A DNA stretch of 18,006 bases from UMGS75 sp963648435 (lineage in GTDB: Bacteria; Bacillota_I; Bacilli_A; ML615J-28; CAG-313), in NCBI GenBank assembly GCA_963648435.1, contig CAVJDT010000037.1, positions 1 through 18,006 of the forward strand, read 5' to 3'. Shown here piece by piece: positions 1 through 7,653 of this stretch (position 1 is its first letter; the number at the start of each line of letters is the position of its first letter). Below the pieces are notes generated by a model. The model saw only the letters and a program-made list of their open reading frames with translations. It ran no database searches and was not told the origin of the DNA. Both the position numbers and the translations under genes were made by a program.

Positions 1-2
1 AT

Positions 3-716
3 GTAATAGAAAACAATCCCTTTAGATATAAAGGATATTACTATGATAAAGAAACTGGACTTGCAATGGTGGGACGCAGGTACTACAGTCCAACGTTATG
101 TAGATTTATTCAGCCAGTAGATGTATCTAGTTTGAATCCATATTCAATCAATGGTTTAAATCTATATGCTTACATGAATAACAATCCAGTTGATAGAGCA
201 AAATCATCAAGTACTACAAATCTAGGAATATTAAGTGGCTTAAGTACAACTATGATGATTTCAACTTTTGGAATACCAAACGTTACTTCGAAAATAGAAA
301 ATGGAAATTATTGGAATCCACATTGGGAAAATCAATGGTTTGATACCGATGAACCGAGGTTCTTTGTATTATCACAAAAAGAATTTGAAGTAGTCAATTG
401 GGGTTTATCAATTTATAAAGGCAGTTTATATTTTGACAACAATGAAAATTATTCTTTATATGTTTCTGCTGGTAATATTGGTGTTTATGTAGGTATAAAT
501 TATAAAAAAGGAATAGGAATCGATGCTGGTGCGAGCGTATTAGAAATAGGATATGATGGCAGAATTATTGATGCTAGTATTGAAGGTCTTACTATAGGTA
601 TAACATATATGTATAAAGATGGTAAATTTAAATTTGGTTTTGGTGCCGGTTGGTTTGGATGGTCTATTTCAATTGATTTTGTTGAATTATTTAAATTATT
701 ATTTGGAGGAGAATAA
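3..716 (+). CDS. RHS-repeat polymorphic toxin, C-terminal fragment (5' end outside window)
   Basis: The reading frame is open to the left edge, so only the last 237 residues are visible. The first 60 or so match the end of the RHS-associated core: NPFRYKGYYYDKETGL, then GRRYYSP, CRFIQPVD, and INGLNLYAYMNNNPVD. In RHS and wall-associated toxins this core closes a beta-shell, and the variable toxin tip follows it. The tip here (about 175 residues) begins after NNNPVD. It is rich in Gly, Ile, Tyr and Phe in alternating patterns (GNIGVYVGINYKKGIGIDAG, FGFGAGWFGW), suggesting beta strands or hairpins, perhaps membrane-active. I recognise no nuclease or other enzyme motif. The next gene starts 1 base after the stop with its own strong ribosome binding site, as expected for an immunity gene. 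The RHS assignment is firm; the activity of the tip is unknown. Confidence 0.85.
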   Translation, partial: VIENNPFRYKGYYYDKETGLAMVGRRYYSPTLCRFIQPVDVSSLNPYSINGLNLYAYMNNNPVDRAKSSSTTNLGILSGLSTTMMISTFGIPNVTSKIENGNYWNPHWENQWFDTDEPRFFVLSQKEFEVVNWGLSIYKGSLYFDNNENYSLYVSAGNIGVYVGINYKKGIGIDAGASVLEIGYDGRIIDASIEGLTIGITYMYKDGKFKFGFGAGWFGWSISIDFVELFKLLFGGE

Positions 717-717
717 T

Positions 718-1017
718 ATGGGATGGAAAGGTTTGGAAATTGAAATGCCGGTTGGTATGATTTTTAAAAGAATGTTTTGCCACAAATGTGGTGCTCGACT
801 TAAAAAAGAAAAAATAACTAAAATATATAAAAAAGGAGAACAAGATTATTCTAATAAAATATTAGGACACTCCACGTTGGGAATGAGTGAAATTTCAAAG
901 TCATATTATATTTATAAATGCCCACATTGTGGATCTAAAGTTAGTTATGATTATCAATGTGTTGTTGCAAAAAGACAAAAACTTTTGAAAAAGAGAATTT
1001 TGAATGAAAATGAATAA
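718..1017 (+). CDS. Small zinc-ribbon protein, candidate immunity protein of the RHS tip
   Basis: This is a 99-residue protein. The start at 718 is chosen because GGAGGA lies 7 bases upstream and the ATG is 1 base after the RHS stop. An in-frame ATG at 619 would overlap the RHS gene by almost 100 bases without a ribosome binding site. Two CxxC knuckles (C21-C24 in CHKCG, C68-C71 in CPHCG) are separated by about 43 residues, which fits a zinc ribbon. The rest is Lys-rich and basic, with no signal peptide or membrane segment, so it should be cytoplasmic. Its position directly after a toxin tip is the classic place for an immunity gene, but zinc ribbons are widespread and I do not recognise the family. 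The immunity role is inferred from position only. Confidence 0.65.
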   Translation: MGWKGLEIEMPVGMIFKRMFCHKCGARLKKEKITKIYKKGEQDYSNKILGHSTLGMSEISKSYYIYKCPHCGSKVSYDYQCVVAKRQKLLKKRILNENE

Positions 1018-1059
1018 AATATATTAATTTATTAAACAATAAATAAAGTATAAAATTAT

Positions 1060-1114
1060 CAAATTACTTTCACAAACAAAATTAGATAAGTTTACATTAT
1101 AAGTGGATTTACCT
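1060..1114 (+). repeat. Direct repeat copy 1, with degenerate terminator hairpin
   Basis: A 26-base segment (1060-1085) is identical to 1785-1810, and the similarity continues with scattered changes through the following hairpin. In this copy 1084-1097 and 1101-1114 can still pair around a TAT loop, with two mismatches and some G-T pairs. The T-tract that makes copy 2 a working terminator is absent; coding sequence of the orphan toxin ORF follows instead. It appears to be a broken copy of a cassette-end terminator. Confidence 0.75.
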
Positions 1115-1363
1115 TATAAAGCGGCTAAGGCCTCTCAACAATATTTAGGAAAAGGATATACAAAAGCAGATAAAAATAGATGGGTTTCTGCAGATGGATA
1201 TAGACAAGTTCGATTGGACACAACTCATCATATGTATAAAGGAAAACCTTCTCCAGTTCATTTTAACTGGCATGAATATCAGTATCCTATTGCCCAGGGA
1301 GTTAGAAACAAACTTGTTAGCGACGTTCATGTGTGGTTAAAATGGTTTAGTTATTATATGTAG
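1103..1363 (+). pseudogene. Orphan polymorphic-toxin tip lacking its delivery domain
   Basis: This 86-codon frame opens with a GTG inside the degenerate terminator hairpin and has no convincing ribosome binding site, so it is probably a displaced C-terminal toxin module rather than a normal gene. The sequence reads like a compact tip domain: GYTKADKNRWVSADGYRQVRL, then H-H-M-Y-K-G, PVHFNWHEYQ, and a short C-terminal strand region. I recall toxin tips with a DG-RQ-R stretch followed by HxHFE-like residues, but cannot name the family, and the catalytic role of the histidines is a guess. It ends 10 bases before a gene with a strong ribosome binding site that looks like an immunity gene. Such silent toxin/immunity cassettes are known downstream of RHS and CDI genes, where recombination can move them onto the full-length gene. 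It could still be expressed at a low level from the GTG. Confidence 0.55.
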
Positions 1364-1373
1364 GAGGAAGAAG

Positions 1374-1784
1374 ATGGGAAACATTATTTCTAAAGAAAAC
1401 TTTGTTAAAAATTTTATAGAAAACTTTGTGCCAAGAATTTCAATTAAGCAATTAAAAAAACTAAAATGTTATGCTCCAAATCACGGATATCTATGGATGG
1501 TTTGTGAACAAAATTTGGTTGAAAATTTAAAAGGCAATGATGCAATGGCAGCATATGATAGTGTTGATAAAACTGGCGCAGTGGAATTCCAATATGATAA
1601 TGGGTTTATGAGTGATGATGTTTCAACACCACTTTCCAAAGAAAACGATAGTTCAATAAAGATTAAAAATAATGGATTAGTTGAGTTTTATGTGATTGGT
1701 AAAGATTTTTCTTGGTGCTATATAGTAACTCACGAACGCGATGGATGTGGCCCATATTTCATAATTAATAAAAACAACAAATAA
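1374..1784 (+). CDS. Probable immunity protein, DUF4275-like
   Basis: This 136-residue soluble protein has no signal peptide or membrane segment. AGGAGGAAG directly precedes the ATG, which starts 10 bases after the orphan toxin stop. The pattern GYLWMV near residue 40, an L-x-G-x-x-A segment, then FYVIGKDFSWCYIVTHE and GPYF at the end resembles, from memory, the DUF4275 family of Bacillota small proteins (WTYVKTHE and GPYF near the C-terminus), some of which are treated as immunity proteins. Position after a toxin tip supports that role. The stop codon is followed immediately by copy 2 of the cassette repeat and a strong terminator, so this gene ends a cassette. The strong ribosome binding site, in contrast with the toxin ORF, suggests the immunity protein is still made. 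The family link was not checked by a search. Confidence 0.65.
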   Translation: MGNIISKENFVKNFIENFVPRISIKQLKKLKCYAPNHGYLWMVCEQNLVENLKGNDAMAAYDSVDKTGAVEFQYDNGFMSDDVSTPLSKENDSSIKIKNNGLVEFYVIGKDFSWCYIVTHERDGCGPYFIINKNNK

Positions 1785-1839
1785 CAAATTACTTTCACAA
1801 ACAAAATTAGGTAGGTTTACTCTATGAGTAAGCTTACTT
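1785..1839 (+). repeat. Direct repeat copy 2, including an intact terminator
   Basis: This is the partner of 1060-1114, offset by 725 bases. The first 26 bases are identical, and 39 of the first 44 match. It begins on the base after the immunity-gene stop codon. The repeat includes both arms of the terminator hairpin, so the repeated unit is a cassette 3' end rather than a coding sequence. Confidence 0.8.
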
Positions 1840-1847
1840 ATTTTTTT
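1808..1847 (+). terminator. Rho-independent terminator after the toxin/immunity cassette
   Basis: 1808-1822 pairs with 1826-1840 around a three-base TAT loop, giving a 15-bp stem with a few G-T pairs. Seven T residues follow (1841-1847). It separates the toxin region from dnaE. Confidence 0.85.
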
Positions 1848-1962
1848 CTAATTAACAATATAAAATTATAATTTAAGTTGTAAATAATTTTGATGATACT
1901 ACCAAAGTAATAAAAGATATTGCATTGTAAATGTTTTTTCGCAAATATTTTAATCATCTTAA

Positions 1963-1991
1963 TTGTAAAAATTTGCATAATGTGGTATATT
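1963..1991 (+). promoter_or_regulatory. Putative sigma-A promoter for the dnaE unit
   Basis: TTGTAA (1963-1968) and TATATT (1986-1991) are separated by exactly 17 bases. Transcription would begin near 1998, leaving a very short leader before the dnaE start at 2015. The rest of the stretch from 1850 to 1962 is AT-rich and I see no gene in it. Confidence 0.55.
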
Positions 1992-2014
1992 TTTAAAAAA
2001 GGATGGTTAATAAA

Positions 2015-5000
2015 ATGCGATATACCAATCTCTATTTGAATACAGAATATTCAATGTTGCAAAGTTCATGTCGACTTGAAGCTGCATTTGAAGCACTACA
2101 AAAGTATAATTATCATGCAGCCGCAATAACGGATGATGGTAATATGTATGGGGCGGTTAAGTTTTACCGACTTGCTGAAAAATATGGAATTAAACCTATT
2201 TTAGGATTACAATTAAAGTATGAATATAATGGTAATACTAGTAATATTTTATTATATGCAATGAATAATTTTGGTTATCGCAACCTAATGAAGTTATCTT
2301 CCATCTATATGATAAATAATAAAAAAATAGATTTAAATGAAGTATTAAATAATAGTTTAGGTTTGTTAGTAATTATTCCTTTTACAGAGAGTATTCTTTA
2401 TCAGTATTATCTTAATCGAAACTATAATATGATTTTTCAACATTTAGAAGTATTAAAAAGTTCCTTTGACCAATTGTACGTAGGACTATCTAGACAAGGT
2501 GAAAAAGAAATCGAAATTACTAAAGACTGTTATGATATGTTTAGTGGTAATCACTACAAAATGGTAGCAATCTCTAAAGTTAGTTATTTAGATGCAGCAG
2601 ATATTGATGTGTATCAAACCCTTAAGTCAATCGCAAATTCAGGTGATAAGGTTAATATTAGTGATAAAGAGAAGTCATCTCAATTATATTCACCAGAAGA
2701 AATTGAAGTAATATTTAATGGTTTTGATGATTTAATTAAAAATACTGAAGAGATTGTTGAAAAATGCAATGTTAAACTTGAATTTGGAAAATACTATTTA
2801 CCAAGATATGATGAAAGTATTGATGCCAATCTTTATTTAAAAGAATTAAGTTACAAAGGATTACAAAAAAGACTAAAACAAAATGGAATAACAAATATTA
2901 CACCATACTATGAACGAATTGATTATGAACTAGATACAATCAAATCGATGGGGTTTAGTGATTATTTTCTTATTGTTTGGGATTTTATTAAGTATGCTAA
3001 AACAAATGGTATATATGTAGGCCCTGGTAGAGGATCAGCCCCCGCATCACTTGTTGCATATTCACTAGGAATTACAGATATTGATCCAATTAGGTATAAT
3101 CTATTGTTTGAACGTTTTTTAAATAAAGAAAGAATTTCTATGCCTGATATAGATACGGACTTTCCAGATGATAAACGTGATGAAGTGATTAAATATGTAG
3201 GTAAAAAATATGGTGCAAATAGGGTAGCTCATATTGTGACCTTTGGAACTTTTAAAGCAAAACTTGCCTTAAGAGATGCTTCAAGAGTTTATAAATTAAG
3301 TGATATAAGACTTAATGAAATATTAAAAAGAATTAATAGTTTATCACTAAAAGAGATATATACCTCAACTCTAAAACAAATAATTGAACACGATCAAATA
3401 TTGCAACAATTAATGGAAGACTATGAAGATATCAACCAAGTCTTAAGGGTTGCTTCAAAAATGGAAGGCTTACCTCGCAATACATCAACGCATGCGGCGG
3501 GGATAATTATCACGCGTAATGATTTAGTTCATCACACTCCCCTTGATAATGGATTAGATGAGATATATCAAACACAATACGAATCTAGTGATTTAGAAGC
3601 TTTAGGACTTTTAAAAATGGACTTTTTAGGGTTAAGAAATTTAACTAATATTGATAAATGTTTACAATTGATTAAACAAAATGGTATTGACTTTTCATTC
3701 CCTAAAGAAATGAATGATCAAGAAACATTTAAAATGTTAGCACGTGGTGATGTTTCTGGAGTATTTCAATTAGAATCGGCGGGGATGAGAAAAGTACTAA
3801 TGGATTTAAAAGTAAATTCGTTTGAAGATATTGCTAGTGCCCTTGCTTTATATAGGCCAGGCCCTATGGATATGATTCCCCACTTTATTGCAAGAAAATT
3901 AGGAAAAGAAAAAATAGAATATCCACATCCTGACCTAGAACCAATTTTAAAAGAAACATATGGTACGATAGTTTACCAAGATCAAATAATGCTTATTGCG
4001 AGAAAATTTGCGGGATACAGCTTAGGTAGAGCTGATATTTTAAGAAGAGCAGTATCTAAGAAAAAGTTAGAAGTACTAGAAGTTGAACGAGAAAACTTTG
4101 TAGCTTCAAGTCTCAAACAAGGTTATTCTGATAAAACGGCTAATTTAATTTATGACTATATTGTTAAGTTTGCATCATATGGATTTAATAAAGCTCATTC
4201 TTTTGCTTATGCTAAAGTTTCTTATCAAACAGCTTACTTAAAGTGCCATTATCAAACATATTATCTTGCAACCTTAATGTCAAGTGTAATTGGTAGTGAT
4301 ACAGATATTAAATTATATTATCAAGAAGTGCTAAAAAAGAAAATACCAGTAAAAGGTCCAAGTATTAACGATAGTTTTGATAGTTTTATTACCGATGGTA
4401 AAGAAATAATATTTCCACTAACCATTATAAGAGGACTTGGAAGTGTTAAAGTAAATGATATTATTGAAGAAAGAAAAAAAGGCAAATTTACAAGCTTTAA
4501 TGATTTTATTAAACGTACATCTAGTTTTCTACCTAGTTCAGTAATTGAAAATATTATATATAGTGGAGCTTTAGATTCCTTTGGAATAACCAAAAAAGCA
4601 ATGATTGACAACTATCAAACAATTATTGATAGAATGTCATATGATTTTGTTACTAATTATGTTCCTCAAGAATATGATCAAGATGAGTTTACTTATGGTG
4701 AATTGCTAGAAAAAGAAAAATCAATTATAGGTTTAAACATTAAATATAATTTTTTAAATCAATATCAAGAATTATACACAAAGTATAACCTAAGGCATAT
4801 AAGTGATGTTAGTGAAAATATGAATGTTAAAGTTTTAGGTTATATTCAATCAATTAAACAAGTAAAAACAAAAAATAATGAAACTATGGCCTTTATTCAA
4901 TTTTCAGATGATATAAATGTTATAGAATTAACCATTTTCCCAAATGTTTATTCAAACTATAATCACCTTAGAAATGGTCAACTATTAATGGTTAATGGCT

Positions 5001-5056
5001 ATACTCAAAGAAGAAAAGAATTACAAATTGTTGTTAAAGAAATAAAAGAAATATAA
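2015..5056 (+). CDS. dnaE: DNA polymerase III alpha subunit, DnaE type
   Basis: This is a C-family replicative polymerase of 1013 residues, shorter than typical DnaE (about 1100). ATG 2015 is preferred over in-frame ATG 2003 because AAGGATGG sits 8 bases upstream of it and the product then starts like family members (MRYTNLYLNTEYSML). The order is PHP domain (about 1-270), palm and fingers (about 280-800), helix-hairpin-helix region (about 800-870) and an OB-fold (about 930-1013). The catalytic aspartates are visible: D378 and D380 in PDIDTDF, and D536 in LKMDFLGL. Also present are GPGRGSAPASL, THAAGIIIT and LYRPGPMDMIP. The PHP metal site is degraded: the usual HLHxH reads N5, Y7 and N9, and the His of TDHGN is D41. 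Proofreading by this domain is therefore unlikely. I see no clear QxxLF clamp-binding motif before the OB-fold. Many Bacillota also carry PolC, which is not in this window. Confidence 0.97.
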   Translation: MRYTNLYLNTEYSMLQSSCRLEAAFEALQKYNYHAAAITDDGNMYGAVKFYRLAEKYGIKPILGLQLKYEYNGNTSNILLYAMNNFGYRNLMKLSSIYMINNKKIDLNEVLNNSLGLLVIIPFTESILYQYYLNRNYNMIFQHLEVLKSSFDQLYVGLSRQGEKEIEITKDCYDMFSGNHYKMVAISKVSYLDAADIDVYQTLKSIANSGDKVNISDKEKSSQLYSPEEIEVIFNGFDDLIKNTEEIVEKCNVKLEFGKYYLPRYDESIDANLYLKELSYKGLQKRLKQNGITNITPYYERIDYELDTIKSMGFSDYFLIVWDFIKYAKTNGIYVGPGRGSAPASLVAYSLGITDIDPIRYNLLFERFLNKERISMPDIDTDFPDDKRDEVIKYVGKKYGANRVAHIVTFGTFKAKLALRDASRVYKLSDIRLNEILKRINSLSLKEIYTSTLKQIIEHDQILQQLMEDYEDINQVLRVASKMEGLPRNTSTHAAGIIITRNDLVHHTPLDNGLDEIYQTQYESSDLEALGLLKMDFLGLRNLTNIDKCLQLIKQNGIDFSFPKEMNDQETFKMLARGDVSGVFQLESAGMRKVLMDLKVNSFEDIASALALYRPGPMDMIPHFIARKLGKEKIEYPHPDLEPILKETYGTIVYQDQIMLIARKFAGYSLGRADILRRAVSKKKLEVLEVERENFVASSLKQGYSDKTANLIYDYIVKFASYGFNKAHSFAYAKVSYQTAYLKCHYQTYYLATLMSSVIGSDTDIKLYYQEVLKKKIPVKGPSINDSFDSFITDGKEIIFPLTIIRGLGSVKVNDIIEERKKGKFTSFNDFIKRTSSFLPSSVIENIIYSGALDSFGITKKAMIDNYQTIIDRMSYDFVTNYVPQEYDQDEFTYGELLEKEKSIIGLNIKYNFLNQYQELYTKYNLRHISDVSENMNVKVLGYIQSIKQVKTKNNETMAFIQFSDDINVIELTIFPNVYSNYNHLRNGQLLMVNGYTQRRKELQIVVKEIKEI

Positions 5057-5069
5057 GGAGAGAAAAAAT

Positions 5070-5936
5070 ATGCAAGTTTTATGTTTTGATATAGGTGGTA
5101 CTGATATTAAATATGGTATCATCAAAGATGAAGTAATTGTTGAAAAGCATAAAGTACCAACAGAGGCTACTTTATCACAACCAGAATTAGAAAAGAAATT
5201 ATACAATTTAGCTTCAGAACTTTTATCTCATTATCAAGTTGATGGTGTTGGAGTTTCTTGTGCTGGTAGTATTGACCATGAAAGAGGGGTTGTTGCGACG
5301 GCACCAGAAGCAATACCAAGTTTTAGAAATTGGGATTTTAAAACATTTTTCAAGAAAAACTTCAATTTAGAGTGTGTTGCGGATAACGATGTAAACTGCT
5401 TTGCGATTGCTGAAGGTACAAGTGGAGCTGCTAAAGAATTTAAAAACTTTTTCACAATTACAGTTGGTACGGGCATTGGTGGAGCGATTGTTTTTAATGG
5501 TAAAATATGGCGTGGCGCTAACTATAACGCTGGTGAAGTTGGTAGAATGCTTTTACCAAAAGAAAAATTTGAATCAATTGCTTCAGTTAAAGCTTTAGTT
5601 AAATATGCACAAGATTTAGGACTAAACGTTCATAATGGTAAAGAAATATTTGATTTATATGACCAAGATGATTTTCTAGCAGAACAAGCTGTAGCAAATT
5701 TTTATCATTATTTAGCAGTAGGTATTGCTAACTTAATATATACATTCAATCCCGAAGCCTTTGTTATAGGTGGAGGAATCACTAATAGAGAACAATTTAT
5801 TGAAGAGTTGAATAAAACTATTAATAGATACTTAGTAGATGGCTTTAAAAATACCGCAATCATTAAAAGAGCTTACTACAAAAATGATGGTGGTATGATG
5901 GGAGCTTATTATAACTTTGTATCAAGAAAGGACTAA
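5070..5936 (+). CDS. ROK-family sugar kinase (glucokinase-like)
   Basis: This 288-residue kinase should phosphorylate a hexose at O6 using ATP in the cytoplasm. The N-terminal phosphate loop is DIGGTDIKYG, a second phosphate-binding stretch is TVGTGIGGAIV, and FVIGGGIT lies near the C-terminus. The likely catalytic base is D107 in ADNDVNC. ROK proteins usually have E-x-G-H followed by a CxCGxxGC zinc cluster; here the motif reads GEVGRM (E156, R159), then FESIAS, with no cysteine cluster. This places it in the zinc-less subgroup that includes beta-glucoside kinases, so glucose may not be the only substrate. It lies 13 bases after dnaE with AAGGAGAG before the start, and is followed 1 base later by phosphoglucomutase. 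With the next two genes it forms a glucose-phosphate unit. The family is certain, the substrate inferred. Confidence 0.9.
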   Translation: MQVLCFDIGGTDIKYGIIKDEVIVEKHKVPTEATLSQPELEKKLYNLASELLSHYQVDGVGVSCAGSIDHERGVVATAPEAIPSFRNWDFKTFFKKNFNLECVADNDVNCFAIAEGTSGAAKEFKNFFTITVGTGIGGAIVFNGKIWRGANYNAGEVGRMLLPKEKFESIASVKALVKYAQDLGLNVHNGKEIFDLYDQDDFLAEQAVANFYHYLAVGIANLIYTFNPEAFVIGGGITNREQFIEELNKTINRYLVDGFKNTAIIKRAYYKNDGGMMGAYYNFVSRKD

Positions 5937-5937
5937 T

Positions 5938-7644
5938 ATGGAACAATATATTTTAGAAAAAGTTAATAAATGGAAAGCATTTAAAGAATTAGATCAAGAC
6001 TTAAAAAAAGAACTAGATCAAATAGAAAAAAATGAAGATGCACTTATTGATGCCTTTGGTAGTGATATTGCTTTTGGTACTGGTGGCTTAAGAGGAATTC
6101 TAGGCGTTGGTACTAATCGTATGAATATATATGTTGTACGCAAAACAACATTAGGTTTCTACCAATATATGGAAGAAAAATACCCTAACTTAAAAGAACA
6201 AGGGGTTGTAATATCTTACGATTGCCGAAAAAATTCTTACTTATTTGCACAAACCGCAGCCGAAGTTATCGCATCTCAAGGTGCTAAGGTATATATATTC
6301 TCAAGTCTTCGTTCAACCCCAGAACTAAGTTTTTCGGTTAGATACTTAAAGTGTGCTGGTGGTATTATGATTACCGCAAGTCACAATCCCCCAATTTATA
6401 ATGGTTATAAAGTTTATGATGACAAAGGATGTCAATTAGTTCCACATCTTGCAGATGAAGTTATAGCTAAGATTAGTAAAATAAATGATATGTTTCATAT
6501 TAAAACTAAGACTTTTGAAGAATTAAAAAGCCTTGGTTTAATAAAAGTAATTGATAAAGAAGTTGATGAACCATATGTTGAAAATGTTAAAACGGTAACA
6601 GTTCAAAAAGTTCCAACAGATAATATTAAAATTGTGTATACACCACTTCATGGTACTGGTGCTTCACATATGGTTAACATTCTTACATCTAAAGGATATC
6701 ATGTAATTCCAGTTGCTGAACAAATGATACCAGATGGTAATTTTAGTACTTTAAAATCACCAAATCCTGAAGAACCATCAGCTTTTGAGTATGCAATAAA
6801 ACTAGGAAAAAAAGAAAATGCGGATATTCTTATCGCAACTGACCCTGATGCTGACCGTATGGGTATTGCTGCGAAATCTAAATCAGGAGATTATGTTTTA
6901 TTAACAGGAAATCAAACAGGTGCTATTCTTCTCGATTATCTTGCAAGATTTAAACACTGTGATAAAAAGCGTGTTGTTTTCAATACCATTGTAACCTCTA
7001 ATCTAGCAAAAGCTATATGTGATAAATATGGCATGGAACTAATTCAAACTTTAACAGGCTTTAAGTTTATTGGTGAACAAGCTGCTCTACTTGAGGGTAG
7101 TAATGATAAAATGTTCTTCTTTGGTTATGAAGAGTCATATGGTTATGTTATTAAAGACTTTGTGCGAGATAAAGATTCTTTCCAAGCTTCCCTACTTCTT
7201 GCAGAAGTTGCATCATACTACAAAACTTTAAATATGACATTAATTGATGCCTTAGAAAAAATCTTTGAAGAATATGGATATTATCTTGAAGGTGTTCATA
7301 ACATTGCTTTAGCTGGTGCTCAAGGTAGCGCAAGAATAGAAAAAATAATGCGTACTTTCCAAAACATGAAACTTACAGAAATGGCTGGTAAAAAGATTCA
7401 CATTATTGAAGATTATGATAAACTAGAAAGACATGAGAATGGAACTTGTACTAAACTTGCCCTTCCTCAATCATTTGTACTTAAATATATTTTTGATGAT
7501 GGTGGTTGGTTTGTACTTCGTCCATCTGGAACGGAACCTAAATTAAAGATTTATATTGCAATTAAAGGTAAAACAAAAGAAGAAGCAACAAACTTTATTT
7601 CCACTCTTAAAGCTGAAATCTTAAATATGATAGATAACATTTAG
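5938..7644 (+). CDS. pgcA: Phosphoglucomutase / phosphomannomutase (alpha-D-phosphohexomutase)
   Basis: This enzyme interconverts glucose-6-phosphate and glucose-1-phosphate, the entry to UDP-glucose and glycolipid synthesis. It is 568 residues from ATG 5938, close to Bacillus PgcA. This start has AAGAAAGGA upstream and lies 1 base after the kinase stop; an earlier in-frame ATG at 5917 would overlap the kinase. All four active-site loops are present in order: TASHNP with the phosphoserine S148, the metal loop DPDADRMG (302-309), the sugar loop GYEESYGY, and the phosphate loop RPSGTEPKLKIY (from 528). Placement between a sugar kinase and phosphoglucose isomerase fits a G6P branch point. Specificity for glucose over mannose cannot be read from sequence alone. 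Confidence 0.95.
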   Translation: MEQYILEKVNKWKAFKELDQDLKKELDQIEKNEDALIDAFGSDIAFGTGGLRGILGVGTNRMNIYVVRKTTLGFYQYMEEKYPNLKEQGVVISYDCRKNSYLFAQTAAEVIASQGAKVYIFSSLRSTPELSFSVRYLKCAGGIMITASHNPPIYNGYKVYDDKGCQLVPHLADEVIAKISKINDMFHIKTKTFEELKSLGLIKVIDKEVDEPYVENVKTVTVQKVPTDNIKIVYTPLHGTGASHMVNILTSKGYHVIPVAEQMIPDGNFSTLKSPNPEEPSAFEYAIKLGKKENADILIATDPDADRMGIAAKSKSGDYVLLTGNQTGAILLDYLARFKHCDKKRVVFNTIVTSNLAKAICDKYGMELIQTLTGFKFIGEQAALLEGSNDKMFFFGYEESYGYVIKDFVRDKDSFQASLLLAEVASYYKTLNMTLIDALEKIFEEYGYYLEGVHNIALAGAQGSARIEKIMRTFQNMKLTEMAGKKIHIIEDYDKLERHENGTCTKLALPQSFVLKYIFDDGGWFVLRPSGTEPKLKIYIAIKGKTKEEATNFISTLKAEILNMIDNI

Positions 7645-7653
7645 AGGTGTATT

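Noticed and set aside
619..717. N-terminal extension of the zinc-ribbon gene back to ATG 619
   Set aside because: It would overlap the RHS gene in another frame for almost 100 bases and lacks a ribosome binding site; ATG 718 has an ideal one.
1017..1060. Possible promoter in the AT-rich gap after the zinc-ribbon gene
   Set aside because: Several TATAAA-like strings occur, but none with a paired -35; not distinguishable from base composition.
4321..5476. Antisense ORFs within dnaE and the kinase, and similar ORFs in pgcA, tgt and ftsW
   Set aside because: They are opposite or off-frame to clearly coding genes, have no ribosome binding sites or recognisable domains, and match the expected shadow of AT-rich coding sequence.
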